64,000 nucleotides of DNA, taken from JAYYZW01 sp965217605. GTDB taxonomy: Bacteria > Pseudomonadota > Gammaproteobacteria > Ga0077536. A model generated the notes under the pieces. It was not told where the DNA came from, ran no database searches, and saw nothing but the letters and a program-made list of their open reading frames with translations. The stretch spans positions 372,001 through 436,000 of the forward strand of contig CBDCJB010000013.1 of the NCBI GenBank assembly GCA_965217605.1, written 5' to 3'. Below are positions 8,054 through 16,319 of the stretch, piece by piece (within the stretch, counting starts at the first letter, position 1; each line of letters opens with the position of its first letter). The translations under genes and the position numbers were made by a program.

Positions 8054-8863
8054 ATGAACCATATCGGGCTCGTAATTTCCACCAGCTTACTGATCCCGTT
8101 CACGGCCGCGCTTGCGGCGGACGGCGTGAGTCTCGAAAGCACGGCCACGGGCGACCACCGCTCCGCGGCGCATATCGCCCGCAATGAATGGCGGCATCCC
8201 GTTGAGACACTCGACTTCTTCGGCATCAAGCCGGATATGACCGTGGTCGAGATCTGGCCGGGGGGCCGCGGCTGGTATACCGAAGTGTTGGCACCCTATT
8301 TGCGCGACCACGGTAAGCTCTATGCGGCGAATCCCGATGGCAGCACCGGTGTCAAATATTTCGTGCGCAACGCTAAGAAGTTCAAAGACAAACTGGTGGC
8401 CCGGGCGGATGTTTACGACCAGGTCGTGGTGACTGACCTGTTGCCGCCCAACGCTTTGGAAGCGGCGCCGTCGGGAACGGCCGATCTGGTCGTGACGTTT
8501 CGAAATCTACATAACTGGGTACGCGATGATCGTGCAGAGCCGATGTTCAAGGCGATGTACGACGCATTGAGATCCGGCGGCGTGCTGGGGCTCGTCGCCC
8601 ACCGCGGGACCGACGACATGGTGGGTGTGGAGGCGGCCAAGAAAGGCTACCTCGCGGAAAGCGAGGCGCTGCGCCTGGCCGAGAACGCTGGGTTCGAATT
8701 CGTCGCGCGCAGCGAGATCAACGCAAATCCCAAGGATACGAAGGATTATGCCGACGGCGTGTGGACCTTGCCGCCGAGTTTTCGTCTCGGCGACACCGAC
8801 AAAGCCAAATACGCCGCCATCGGCGAGAGCGACCGCATGACCCTGAAGTTCGTGAAGCCCTGA
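8054..8863 (+). CDS. Exported predicted SAM-dependent methyltransferase (COG4798-like)
   Basis: 269 residues. The N-terminus is a Sec signal peptide (LVISTSLLIPFTAALAADG, cleavage after residue 22), followed by a class I methyltransferase domain with motif I VVEIWPGGRGWYTEVLAPYL, then LVVTFRNLHNWV and ALRSGGVLGLVAHR. The WPGG form of motif I is typical of a known group of secreted predicted methyltransferases. How an exported enzyme would obtain SAM is unclear, so the real activity may differ. A ribosome binding site GGAG lies just upstream of ATG. It is followed 41 bases later by the acyl-CoA synthetase. Confidence 0.8.
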   Translation: MNHIGLVISTSLLIPFTAALAADGVSLESTATGDHRSAAHIARNEWRHPVETLDFFGIKPDMTVVEIWPGGRGWYTEVLAPYLRDHGKLYAANPDGSTGVKYFVRNAKKFKDKLVARADVYDQVVVTDLLPPNALEAAPSGTADLVVTFRNLHNWVRDDRAEPMFKAMYDALRSGGVLGLVAHRGTDDMVGVEAAKKGYLAESEALRLAENAGFEFVARSEINANPKDTKDYADGVWTLPPSFRLGDTDKAKYAAIGESDRMTLKFVKP

Positions 8864-8904
8864 TCGCTCAGTCCCAAGGCACCGCTGGGCCGACAACCGC
8901 AACC

Positions 8905-10545
8905 ATGGACATAGGCATCAGGCTGACACAAGCGCGTATCGACGCCATGACGGCGGCGGGCTTCTGGCCGAACCGCACCATCCTCGACTATTTCGATGAC
9001 GCGCTGGCGGCGACGCCGGACAAGATCTGCGTGACCGACCACAACAGCACCACCGGTTCGAGCACGATGCTCACGTACCGGCAGTTGGATCGGCTGTCTC
9101 GCCGCATCGCGGTCGGCCTCGCGCACAAGGGTATCGAGAAAGGCGATGTGGTGGCGCTGCAAATGCCAAGCTGGTGGGAATTCCTCGCTATTCATCTGGC
9201 CTGCGTACACATCGGGGCCATCACCAATCCGCTGATGCCGATCTTTCGCGAGCGCGAAATGACCTTCATGCTGTCCTTTGCGGACACCAAGGCGCTGTTC
9301 ATCCCGCATCGTTTCCGCGGCTTCGACTATCCGTCGATGATCGAGCACATCCGTGCCGACGTACCCGCTCTCGACATGGTTTTCGTAATCGGTGGCTCCG
9401 GCGAAGACGCTTTCGAATCGACGTTCGTCGACCGCCGTTGGGAAGACGAGTCCGATGCGGACCGCTTGTTGGACGAACGGCGTTTCGGTCCGAACGAAGT
9501 CGTGGAGATCTGTTACACCTCGGGAACGACCGGCCAACCGAAGGGCGTGCTGCACACCTATAACACGCTGCTGGCCTGCGTCGGCGTGATGCAGCCCCAG
9601 GGATTATCGGATCGCACCGTGGTGCTGATGGCGTCCCCGCTCGCGCACCAAACGGGCTTTCTTTACGGCTTCCTGCTCCCGATCGTATTGGGTGCACGCA
9701 CGATCATTCAGGATATCTGGGACCCCGCCGCCGCCGCGCGCATCATTCACGACGAAGGGGTGACGTTTACGATGGGCTCGACGCCGTTCCTGTCCGATCT
9801 GGCCCAGACCCAGGCGCTCGAGCAGTACCCGCCCGATCCCTTGGACCTGTTCGTGTGCGCGGGCGCGCCGATCCCGCGCGTACTCGCCCAATCGGCCGCG
9901 GAACGTTTGGGCGCGCGGATCGCGGCGGGCTGGGGCATGACCGAAAACGGCATGGTCACGGCGACTTTGCCGGACGACCCGCCGGACAAGATCTTCGGCA
10001 CCGATGGGTGCGCGTGGGCCGGCCATGAAGTGCGCGTGATCGACGAGCATCGCCGGCCACTCGGACCCGGTATCGTCGGCGATCTGCAAACGCGGGGGGC
10101 GGCCAATTTCATCGGCTATCTGAAACGCCCCGAGGCTTATACGATCGATGCGGACGGATGGTTCGACACCGGCGATATCGCGGTCATGGATGACGACGGT
10201 TACATCCGCATCACCAGCCGCGCCAAGGACATCATTATCCGCGGCGGCGAAAACGTCCCCATCGCCGAAGTCGAAGAGCTCCTCTACCGGCACGATGCGA
10301 TACAGGATGCCGCGGTCGTCGCGATGCCCGATGAGCGCCTCGGTGAGCGCGGCTGCGCGTTCGTATCGTTGAAAGACGACCGGGCCTTCACCTTCGAGGA
10401 CATGCTGTTTCACTTCGAGCAGGAAAAGCTGACCAAGAATTACTGGCCGGAGCGGCTCGAGATCATCGACGAGTTCCCGCGCACCCCCAGCGGCAAGATC
10501 CAGAAGTTCAAATTACGGGAAATCGCCCAATCGTTCACCGTGTAG
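8905..10545 (+). CDS. Class I adenylate-forming acyl-CoA synthetase
   Basis: Start chosen at ATG 8905 (MDIGIRLTQ), which begins the conserved part; an in-frame ATG at 8761 lies inside the upstream gene. 546 residues with P-loop YTSGTTGQPKG, GWGMTE, DGWFDTGD, and catalytic Lys in PRTPSGKIQKFKLRE. The order and sequence resemble cyclohexanecarboxylate-CoA ligase/AliA-like and medium-chain acyl-CoA ligases. It activates a carboxylic acid to its CoA thioester using ATP. With the BVMO, thioesterase and GST it suggests activation of an alicyclic or terpenoid acid; the exact acid is inference. Confidence 0.9.
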   Translation: MDIGIRLTQARIDAMTAAGFWPNRTILDYFDDALAATPDKICVTDHNSTTGSSTMLTYRQLDRLSRRIAVGLAHKGIEKGDVVALQMPSWWEFLAIHLACVHIGAITNPLMPIFREREMTFMLSFADTKALFIPHRFRGFDYPSMIEHIRADVPALDMVFVIGGSGEDAFESTFVDRRWEDESDADRLLDERRFGPNEVVEICYTSGTTGQPKGVLHTYNTLLACVGVMQPQGLSDRTVVLMASPLAHQTGFLYGFLLPIVLGARTIIQDIWDPAAAARIIHDEGVTFTMGSTPFLSDLAQTQALEQYPPDPLDLFVCAGAPIPRVLAQSAAERLGARIAAGWGMTENGMVTATLPDDPPDKIFGTDGCAWAGHEVRVIDEHRRPLGPGIVGDLQTRGAANFIGYLKRPEAYTIDADGWFDTGDIAVMDDDGYIRITSRAKDIIIRGGENVPIAEVEELLYRHDAIQDAAVVAMPDERLGERGCAFVSLKDDRAFTFEDMLFHFEQEKLTKNYWPERLEIIDEFPRTPSGKIQKFKLREIAQSFTV

Positions 10546-10575
10546 CCTGGATGGAGCGAAGCGGAATCCGGGAAC
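10543..10575 (+). repeat. Interspersed repeat, family B
   Basis: TAGCCTGGATGGAGCGAAGC followed by GGAATCCGGGAAC overlaps the stop codon of the acyl-CoA synthetase. The same motif recurs as an inverted pair at 52849-52921 and as single copies at 58792-58821 (degenerate) and 59261-59290. It is a second repeat family, distinct from the REP family A. Confidence 0.8.
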
Positions 10576-10587
10576 ATTGAAATGAGA

Positions 10588-10607
10588 AGGGCCGCTTACG
10601 CGGCCCT
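10588..10607. terminator. GC-rich hairpin, possible terminator
   Basis: AGGGCCGC-TTAC-GCGGCCCT is a perfect 8-bp stem with a 4-base loop. It lies after the acyl-CoA synthetase on the plus strand and after the small ORF 10668-10745 on the minus strand. Neither side has a strong U run (the minus side reads TCTCATTTC), so it is a weak terminator call. Confidence 0.45.
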
Positions 10608-10896
10608 CCGTGAGATCGAATATCTTCAACCTCAGGATCGCTATCAATGGCGATCCGGGGATCTCAGTCAGAAGATGGAGGTTTCTCCATCGCCCCACAG
10701 AAACTCCAAAGGCTGGAAAGATACCGTCAAAATCTCACTAGACATTGGATCACCCCCTTTTCAGTTGCCACACCAGTGCGCGAGTATCGTATGAAATGGC
10801 GTGCAATGAAAGGGCGTGCGGGGCTACACCGCGGCAAATGTCATTTGCGGTATCATCGGCCAAAACTCAGCGGTGCCGCCCTACCCTGGAGGATCC
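10608..10896. other. Intergenic region with several hairpins
   Basis: Between the acyl-CoA synthetase and the GST. It holds inverted repeats GGATCGC/GCGATCC (10635-10656), GATGGAG/CTCCATC (10674-10691) and ACCGC/GCGGT with CAAAT/ATTTG inside (10828-10851), plus the minus-strand small ORF at 10668-10745. The density of stems suggests a structured transcript or leader, but no known RNA family is recognised. Confidence 0.4.
10668..10745 (-). CDS. Candidate 25-residue peptide with very strong ribosome binding site
   Basis: Minus-strand ATG at 10745 is preceded by AAAAGGGGGTGATCC (10761 to 10747), which can pair with the 16S 3' tail over about 12 bases (one G-U wobble), spaced 5 bases from ATG. 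The 25 codons read MSSEILTVSFQPLEF then LWGDGETSIF and stop at 10668. Downstream on the same strand come two hairpins (10650s and 10588-10607). I do not recognise the peptide. It could be a small protein, a leader peptide or a chance match; the ribosome binding site is the main evidence. Confidence 0.4.
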   Translation of the reverse strand: MSSEILTVSFQPLEFLWGDGETSIF

Positions 10897-11607
10897 ATGA
10901 CCGAGCTCACCTTTTACACTGCCGAGGTCTGCCCGTACGCACAACGGACGCAGATCCTGCTCGGAGAGAAGGCAATAGACCACGATGCGGTCGAGATCGA
11001 CCTTGACGACAAACCCGATTGGTTCCTCGACCTCACGCCGGCCCAGCGTGTCCCGGTGATCCGCCATGGTGATTTCATCCTATGGGAATCGGCGACGGTC
11101 AACGAATATCTCGACGCGACGTTCCCCGGGCCCGAGCTCACGCCGCGCGACGAACGCGGGCGCGCCGTGATGCGCAACGAGATCAAGCATTTCGACGGCG
11201 TCTTTCTGCCGGTTATCTACAAGCTGTTGTTCGAGCAGGATCCCGCCTTGCAGGACCGGCTGCGCGACGACGTCGCTGACGGCATGCACTTCCTCGAGGG
11301 TCGCCTGGAGGCTACGCAGGGCACTGCCGGTAAGGGCCCGTTTTGGATGGGGCCGGAGCTGAGCTTGGCCGATCTGGTGATATATCCCTTCTTCGAGCGC
11401 CTGCCGGTTTTCAACCATTACCGCGACGTGATGATGCCCGCATCGTGCCACCGTTTGCGCCGCTGGCTCGAGACGATGACCGAGCGGCCGGTCGCAGCCG
11501 CCACCGCGCACACCCCCGAATGGTTCATACCCCGCTATACGCACTATGCGAGCGGTACCGCGCAGGGACTTTCCGCACAGGCGTTCCGGAGCGGCACGGC
11601 CAATTGA
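10897..11607 (+). CDS. Glutathione S-transferase family protein
   Basis: Start chosen at ATG 10897 (MTELTFYTAEVC), with TGGAGGA 5 bases upstream; an in-frame upstream start at 10816 lacks this. 236 residues: thioredoxin-like N-domain with CPYAQRT (Cys at residue 12 in the position of omega-class catalytic Cys), the cis-Pro region AQRVPVIRHGD and WESATVNEYL that binds glutathione, then an alpha-helical C-domain (GPELSLADLVIYPFFERL). It probably conjugates or reductively removes groups with glutathione. Positioned between two catabolic genes, suggesting detoxification of intermediates. Confidence 0.88.
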   Translation: MTELTFYTAEVCPYAQRTQILLGEKAIDHDAVEIDLDDKPDWFLDLTPAQRVPVIRHGDFILWESATVNEYLDATFPGPELTPRDERGRAVMRNEIKHFDGVFLPVIYKLLFEQDPALQDRLRDDVADGMHFLEGRLEATQGTAGKGPFWMGPELSLADLVIYPFFERLPVFNHYRDVMMPASCHRLRRWLETMTERPVAAATAHTPEWFIPRYTHYASGTAQGLSAQAFRSGTAN

Positions 11608-11654
11608 TCCGCGGTATTCGCCACCCTTAAACACAAACAACGAGGATGAAGCTA

Positions 11655-12530
11655 ATGAAATTCGGAAAATTCGGCGTCTTTACGTTTACCGATCTAATGG
11701 ACGCGGGGCAATGTGCGGAACTCGCCAGGGGCGTCGAGAAGATGGGCTACTCGACACTGTGGTATCCCGAGGCGTTCAATTACGAAACGTTCGCGATTGC
11801 GGGCTATCTCCTCGGCCAAAGCGACACACTCGTCGTTGCAAGCGGCATCGCCAACATCTATGCGCGCGATCCGGCGGCGTCGGTGATGGGACACAACTCG
11901 TTGAATGCGCTCTATGGCGGGCGGTTCGTTTTAGGGCTCGGCGTCTCCCACGCGCGGATTGTCTCGGATGTGCGCGGACACGAATACAAGAAACCGGTGG
12001 CGACGATGCGTGCCTATCTGGACCACATGGATCGGGCCTGGGAGGCGTTCGGCGGCGCTCCCGACGAAAAGAAGCTCGTATTGGCCGCACTCGGCCCCAA
12101 TATGTCGAAGCTTTCCGCCGAGCGCACGCTTGGTACTTTTCCCTACAACATCACGCCACAGCAGGCGACGCTTTCACGAGAATACATGGGTCCGAAAGGC
12201 GCGATCATCTGCGAGCAAAAGGTTTGTTTGTGCACCGATCCCGACCAGGCTCGGGCCGCCGCGCGCGGTGCGCTCGAGCTATACATGACCCTACCCAATT
12301 ATTTCAAGAACTGGTTTCGCCTCGGCTTCGACGAGAGCGATTTAGAGAATGGCGGCAGCGATCGCCTGATGGATGCGATGGTCGCGTGGGGAGACGCCGA
12401 TCAGATCAAGGCCAAGCTGAATGAATATTTCGACCACGGGGCCGATCAGGTCGTCATCCAGCCGATCCGGTCCGATGGACAACCCGGGTGCGATTGGGAT
12501 GCGTTGGAGGCTTTGGCGCCTGGCGCGTGA
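11655..12530 (+). CDS. LLM-class flavin-dependent oxidoreductase (TIGR03620-like)
   Basis: Start chosen at the second ATG (MKFGKFGVFTFTDLM), because GAGGA then lies at proper spacing; the ATG at 11646 abuts it. 291 residues of luciferase-like TIM barrel: GYSTLWYPEA, IANIYARDPAASVMGHNSLNALYGGRFVLGLGVSH, and the C-terminal GADQVVIQPI. It resembles the TIGR03620 subfamily, several members of which use F420, but the cofactor (FMN or F420) cannot be settled here. One of five LLM genes in the window. Confidence 0.85.
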   Translation: MKFGKFGVFTFTDLMDAGQCAELARGVEKMGYSTLWYPEAFNYETFAIAGYLLGQSDTLVVASGIANIYARDPAASVMGHNSLNALYGGRFVLGLGVSHARIVSDVRGHEYKKPVATMRAYLDHMDRAWEAFGGAPDEKKLVLAALGPNMSKLSAERTLGTFPYNITPQQATLSREYMGPKGAIICEQKVCLCTDPDQARAAARGALELYMTLPNYFKNWFRLGFDESDLENGGSDRLMDAMVAWGDADQIKAKLNEYFDHGADQVVIQPIRSDGQPGCDWDALEALAPGA

Positions 12531-12537
12531 TGGTAAT

Positions 12538-12602
12538 GATTCGCCGGCAAGCCGGCTCCTACGGTATCGATGCCACCGTAGGAGCCGGCTTGCTGGCGAA
12601 TC
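12538..12602. repeat. REP-type inverted repeat (family A), best-preserved pair
   Basis: Arms of 27 bases (12538-12564 and 12576-12602) are inverted complements with one mismatch, separated by an 11-base spacer. It lies tail-to-tail between the LLM gene and the minus-strand DUF4336-like gene and could act as a bidirectional transcription or mRNA-stability hairpin. Confidence 0.9.
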
Positions 12603-12606
12603 GAGT

Positions 12607-13320
12607 TTAATCAAACGCCCGCTTCAACGCCACCTCTACCGCCGCGTGAGCCCCACCACGCAAATAAGTACCGTGCGCGCTCAACAGGTTGTCGAACTCC
12701 AAAGTCAGCAAGCGTTCGAACTCACTCTTCAGCGACGTACCCTCGAGTGTCTGTAACTTTAACCAAATCGGCCCGATCAGGGTGGTTTTCGGAAATCCGA
12801 TCAACGGCATCATGATCTTGGCCGGCAGGTTACTGCGCCCGTAATCGCCGTAGTGCTGAATCGCATCACAGCTGAACAGTATGCCGCCTTCCTTTTTCAA
12901 TAAAAGCACCGCTTCGGGTTGCTTCGTGCCCTTAAAGCAAAAAAGCTCGGCGCCGGGAAACGGCAGCTCGGTGTCTTCGGTCAACTCGTTCGTGATCGCC
13001 GGCGCCGTATAGACGGTCGAACCGGCCTGCGACCACAGTTCCGCGCCAAAGGTGTCCACGTAGTACGGATCGTCGATGCCGTGGAAGCAGCCGAGCCGAA
13101 CGATGCGCTTAACCGTTCCGAGGTCCTTTAGCTGGCGCTCACCTTCATCGTTGAGCCGTATTGGATCGATGAGCGTTAAGTCGCCATCGTGTCGAATCAC
13201 TGCCATGGTACGCGTAATGCGTACGACTGGATTCATTTTGATACTACCGCTGACCATGAACACGTCAGGCTGGATCTCCTCGACCGGATCGTGCGGATAG
13301 ACGGGGGCGTAGGCCATCAT
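12607..13320 (-). CDS. DUF4336-like protein (degenerate metallo-beta-lactamase fold)
   Basis: 237 residues with the beta-lactamase-like layout TMAVIRHDGDLTLIDPIRL, VKRIVRLGCFHGIDDPYYVD, GGILFSCDAIQHYGDYG and NLLSAHGTYLRGGAHAAVE. The usual HxHxDH zinc motif is absent: the corresponding segment reads FHGIDD. Some potential ligands (His in FHG, Asp in SCDA, His in SAHG) remain. Function is unknown. The start at 13320 has AAAGGAG just upstream; a second Met immediately follows. It is 21 bases downstream of the SirB1-like gene on the same strand, so the two form a likely operon. Confidence 0.65.
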   Translation of the reverse strand: MMAYAPVYPHDPVEEIQPDVFMVSGSIKMNPVVRITRTMAVIRHDGDLTLIDPIRLNDEGERQLKDLGTVKRIVRLGCFHGIDDPYYVDTFGAELWSQAGSTVYTAPAITNELTEDTELPFPGAELFCFKGTKQPEAVLLLKKEGGILFSCDAIQHYGDYGRSNLPAKIMMPLIGFPKTTLIGPIWLKLQTLEGTSLKSEFERLLTLEFDNLLSAHGTYLRGGAHAAVEVALKRAFD

Positions 13321-13341
13321 GTAACTCCTTTGTTTAACGGG

Positions 13342-14112
13342 TCAGTGCAGCGTCGGGCGCGTCGCACCGAGCGCTTGTAATTTTTCTTCGAGCTGCTCTC
13401 TTATCGCGCTGTTCGGCGCAATTGAAATCGCTTCAGCCAATTCACACCGGGCCATGTCTGTGGCGCCGATCGCCATCCACAGATCCGCTCGCTCGACACG
13501 TAGGGAAAGTCGATCGGGAGCAACGAGAAGCTGGTAATCAGTAAGCTCCAATGCGCGTGTCGGATCGCCATTCGACATCGCCAACATGCGCAGGTTGTTG
13601 AGCATGCGTAACACGACGTCGATCGGCGTTGCGGGTTCGAAGGCATCGACCTCGGACACATTGCCCTTCGCTAACCATTCACTGCGACCCGCCGTGTCGA
13701 TTGGCCGCATGATAAACGGATCGAAGAGCTGCTCATTCACTTGGGCCATGAAGTGGCCGGGGAAATTGACGCCAGACGCTCTCATATCGAGATATTCACC
13801 TGTGCCGACGATCACCATCGCCAACGTAATCGGTATACCGCGATGCTGCCGCAACACGAACTCGAGCGAACTATTATCCGCTTCATAATACTGATCCGCG
13901 CCGGCAAAGCCGGCCGTACGTAAAGAATCGACGAGCCCTTCGGGCGTCACCGCTGGCCCGGCCTGTGCGGCCAGGCGTCGCATTTCGGCGCGACACCACG
14001 CGCTGTCCGTGTCGGGCCGGACGATCCGCGATACCAATAGAGCACCCTCCACTGCGCTCACGGGATCATCGGCGAAGGTTCGAAGTTCATCTTCGAGGGG
14101 ACGTTGGTTCAT
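13342..14112 (-). CDS. SirB1-like protein (transglutaminase-like core plus TPR)
   Basis: 256 residues. The N-terminal helical segment is followed by a transglutaminase-like core 2 region: YYEADNSSLEFVLRQHRGIPITLAMV and GVNFPGHFMAQV, the hallmark of SirB1-type proteins. The C-terminal third (PIDVVLRMLNNLRMLAMSNGDPTRALELTDYQLLVAPD) reads as tetratricopeptide-like helices. The family often lacks the catalytic Cys, and here the Cys position reads Ser/Pro, so it may be non-enzymatic. The family role is poorly defined. Co-directional with the DUF4336-like gene. Confidence 0.8.
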   Translation of the reverse strand: MNQRPLEDELRTFADDPVSAVEGALLVSRIVRPDTDSAWCRAEMRRLAAQAGPAVTPEGLVDSLRTAGFAGADQYYEADNSSLEFVLRQHRGIPITLAMVIVGTGEYLDMRASGVNFPGHFMAQVNEQLFDPFIMRPIDTAGRSEWLAKGNVSEVDAFEPATPIDVVLRMLNNLRMLAMSNGDPTRALELTDYQLLVAPDRLSLRVERADLWMAIGATDMARCELAEAISIAPNSAIREQLEEKLQALGATRPTLH

Positions 14113-14177
14113 GCGCGCGCTATTCTAACAGCGCGGAACCGACCGGCCCCGAACGATCAATGCAGTGCATCCGACCT

Positions 14178-14534
14178 ATGAACTTAGTGCGAATAATGGC
14201 GTTATTGCCACTGCTCATAGGGCATCCTACCGTTCTTGCGGAGCGATCGCTGGAGCTACTGAACGCTTACGATATCGGCGCCGCTTGCCTTGACAGAGAA
14301 AATCCGGTTTCGACGGAGATCTGCTACGCATTCATCCTGGGGGTCGTGCAGGCGCATCAAAGTTTGTCGGTATCGATCGCTCGGACGCGGACTTTTTGCC
14401 TGCCCGATGGAGTAAGTCGAGTCCAAGCTCTGGGGGCGGTTCGCAAACACTTTCGGCGCAATCCCGGTGATGCAGATCGGCCTGCTGATATTTTCGTCGT
14501 CGAAGCATTAACGCGAGCATTCCCGTGTGAATAG
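14178..14534 (+). CDS. Exported Rap1a/Tai-like small protein
   Basis: 118 residues from ATG 14178; an in-frame ATG at 14160 is an alternative. A signal peptide (RIMALLPLLIGHPTVLA) is followed by a compact domain with Cys residues at GAACLDRENPVSTEICYAFILGVVQAHQ and FCLPDG. This is the pattern of Rap1a/Tai immunity-like proteins, small periplasmic proteins first known as type VI effector immunity factors but widespread outside such systems. No effector is nearby. It overlaps the following methyltransferase by 8 bases, implying translational coupling. Confidence 0.65.
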   Translation: MNLVRIMALLPLLIGHPTVLAERSLELLNAYDIGAACLDRENPVSTEICYAFILGVVQAHQSLSVSIARTRTFCLPDGVSRVQALGAVRKHFRRNPGDADRPADIFVVEALTRAFPCE

Positions 14535-15369
14535 GCGATCCGAGGTAAATCTCGACGAAACTGTCGTTGATGGATTTGGTCGCGAGTGGTCTAAGTTCGA
14601 TCAAACCGCAATCTCCGCCGACGAGCTGCGCGTAATCTTCGACCAGTATTTTTCATTGTTTCCGTGGGAGAAACTACCGGCCGATGCGCGGGGGTTCGAC
14701 CTAGGCTGCGGCAGCGGCCGATGGGCACAGTTCTGCGCGCCACGAGTTGGTCAGCTGCATTGCGTAGAACCTAGCGAAGTTGCGCTCGCCGTCGCGAAGA
14801 ATAACCTGGCGGCCATAGGCAACTGTGTATTCCATCACGCGAGCGTCGACGACTTACCCTTTGAGCGCGATTCGATGGATTTCGCGTACGCGCTCGGCGT
14901 ATTGCATCACGTACCCGATGCGCCCGCGGGTATCAAATGCTGCGTTGAAACGTTGAAACCCGGCGCGCCGTTTCTGTTTTATCTCTATTACGCGTTCGAC
15001 AATCGCCCAATCTGGTTCAAAGCCTTGTGGCGTTTGAGCGATGGGTTTCGCCGGGTAATTTCCCGCACTCCGTATCCGATCAAATACTTCGCCAGTCAGG
15101 GCATTGCGCTATGCGTCTACCTTCCATTATCGCTCGCCGCGCGCGGGTTCGAACGGCTGGGCTTCCGTGTCGATGTATTACCGCTATCGGCTTATCGCAA
15201 CAAAAGCTTCTACACCATGCGCACGGACGCGCTCGACCGTTTCGGCACCCGCTTAGAGCAGCGTTTCACGAGAGTGGAGATCGAAGACATGATGCGCCAG
15301 GCTGGTTTGGAGAAAATCCGCTTCGCGGATGAAGCGCCCTACTGGTGCGGCATCGGATACAAGGTATAA
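14527..15369 (+). CDS. Class I SAM-dependent methyltransferase
   Basis: 280 residues starting at GTG 14527, overlapping the upstream stop by 8 bases. Motif I FDLGCGSGRWAQFCAP, acidic motif II VEPSEVAL, post-motif FAYALGVLHHVPDA and GAPFLFYLYYAF define the SAM-binding fold. The C-terminal part includes RVISRTPYPIKYFASQGIALCVYLPLSLAARGFERLGF, partly hydrophobic. The substrate is not evident. Followed 16 bases later by an alpha/beta hydrolase on the same strand. Confidence 0.85.
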   Translation: MNRRSEVNLDETVVDGFGREWSKFDQTAISADELRVIFDQYFSLFPWEKLPADARGFDLGCGSGRWAQFCAPRVGQLHCVEPSEVALAVAKNNLAAIGNCVFHHASVDDLPFERDSMDFAYALGVLHHVPDAPAGIKCCVETLKPGAPFLFYLYYAFDNRPIWFKALWRLSDGFRRVISRTPYPIKYFASQGIALCVYLPLSLAARGFERLGFRVDVLPLSAYRNKSFYTMRTDALDRFGTRLEQRFTRVEIEDMMRQAGLEKIRFADEAPYWCGIGYKV

Positions 15370-15385
15370 GAATAGTGACCCGAGA

Positions 15386-16318
15386 ATGAATAAGTCGAGC
15401 GTTCCGGATTGGAGCGCCGGGCACCTGCGCGTCGAAGCTTCGGCGCCGCCCTGGTTCACCTGGGCTGTCAACGCCCCGATGACGTCGAATTTCGTTACCG
15501 TCAAAGACTGCCCGATCCATTACCTTTTGTGGCCGGGCGATGACGGCAGCGCCAACCAACGTGGGTTGTTGCTCGTGCATGGCGGCGGCGCGCATACCAA
15601 TTGGTGGCGCCATATCGCACCGTTTTTCACACGCTACTTTCGCGTGGCCGCGATCGATCAATCCGGTATGGGCGATAGCGGCGCGCGCGACGATTACGGT
15701 GCGGCAATACGCGCCGAGGAGATGCGGGCGGTCGTCAAACACGGCCGCCTCGGCGAGAAACCGTTCGTCGTCGGGCATTCATTTGGCGGGTTCATGACCA
15801 TGCGACTCGGCGCGACCCACGGCGAGGAGATCGGCGGGGCCGTAATCGTCGACTCGCCTATTCTTAGACCGAGTCCCGACGCCAAGCCGCGCCGGCCCAC
15901 GCTCGGCCATCAGCGCTTCTATCCGACGTTCGACGCCGCATTGGAGCGCTTTCAGTTACTGCCCGCGCAGCCGTGCGAGAATGAATTCATCGTGGAACTC
16001 GTGGCCCGTCATTCCTTAAAACAACTCGATGGCGGATGGACCTGGAAGTTCGACGTCGGAGCGATGGGATCGCGGCGCTGGGGCGAACCATTCCGCGAAC
16101 ACCTCCAGAAACTGCGCTGCCGCGCCGGTTTGATATTCGGCCAGAATAGCGCGTTGGTGAGCCGCGATACGGCCGATTACATGTCGGAGCTCATGGGGCC
16201 GGAGGCGCCGATCGTCGAAATTCCGGACGCACAGCACCACGTCATGCTCGACCAGCCGATCGCGTTTGTCGCTGCGCTGCGCACGATGTTGGATACCTGG
16301 GTGCGGGCCGAGCAATAA
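15386..16318 (+). CDS. Alpha/beta hydrolase
   Basis: Start set at ATG 15386 (MNKSSVPDW); an earlier in-frame start overlaps the methyltransferase. 310 residues with oxyanion motif LLVHGGGAHTNWW, DQSGMGDSG, nucleophile elbow GHSFGG and C-terminal His in IPDAQHHVMLDQP, so the catalytic triad is intact, unlike the hydrolase at 3554. It resembles epoxide-hydrolase/ester-hydrolase-type enzymes; substrate unknown. The next gene starts 1 base after its stop. Confidence 0.88.
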   Translation: MNKSSVPDWSAGHLRVEASAPPWFTWAVNAPMTSNFVTVKDCPIHYLLWPGDDGSANQRGLLLVHGGGAHTNWWRHIAPFFTRYFRVAAIDQSGMGDSGARDDYGAAIRAEEMRAVVKHGRLGEKPFVVGHSFGGFMTMRLGATHGEEIGGAVIVDSPILRPSPDAKPRRPTLGHQRFYPTFDAALERFQLLPAQPCENEFIVELVARHSLKQLDGGWTWKFDVGAMGSRRWGEPFREHLQKLRCRAGLIFGQNSALVSRDTADYMSELMGPEAPIVEIPDAQHHVMLDQPIAFVAALRTMLDTWVRAEQ

Positions 16319-16319
16319 C

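Noticed and set aside
10582..10794. 70-codon plus-strand ORF beginning MRRAAYAALREIEYL
   Set aside because: No ribosome binding site, runs through hairpins and the 16S-3'-like stretch, and overlaps the better-supported minus-strand ORF.
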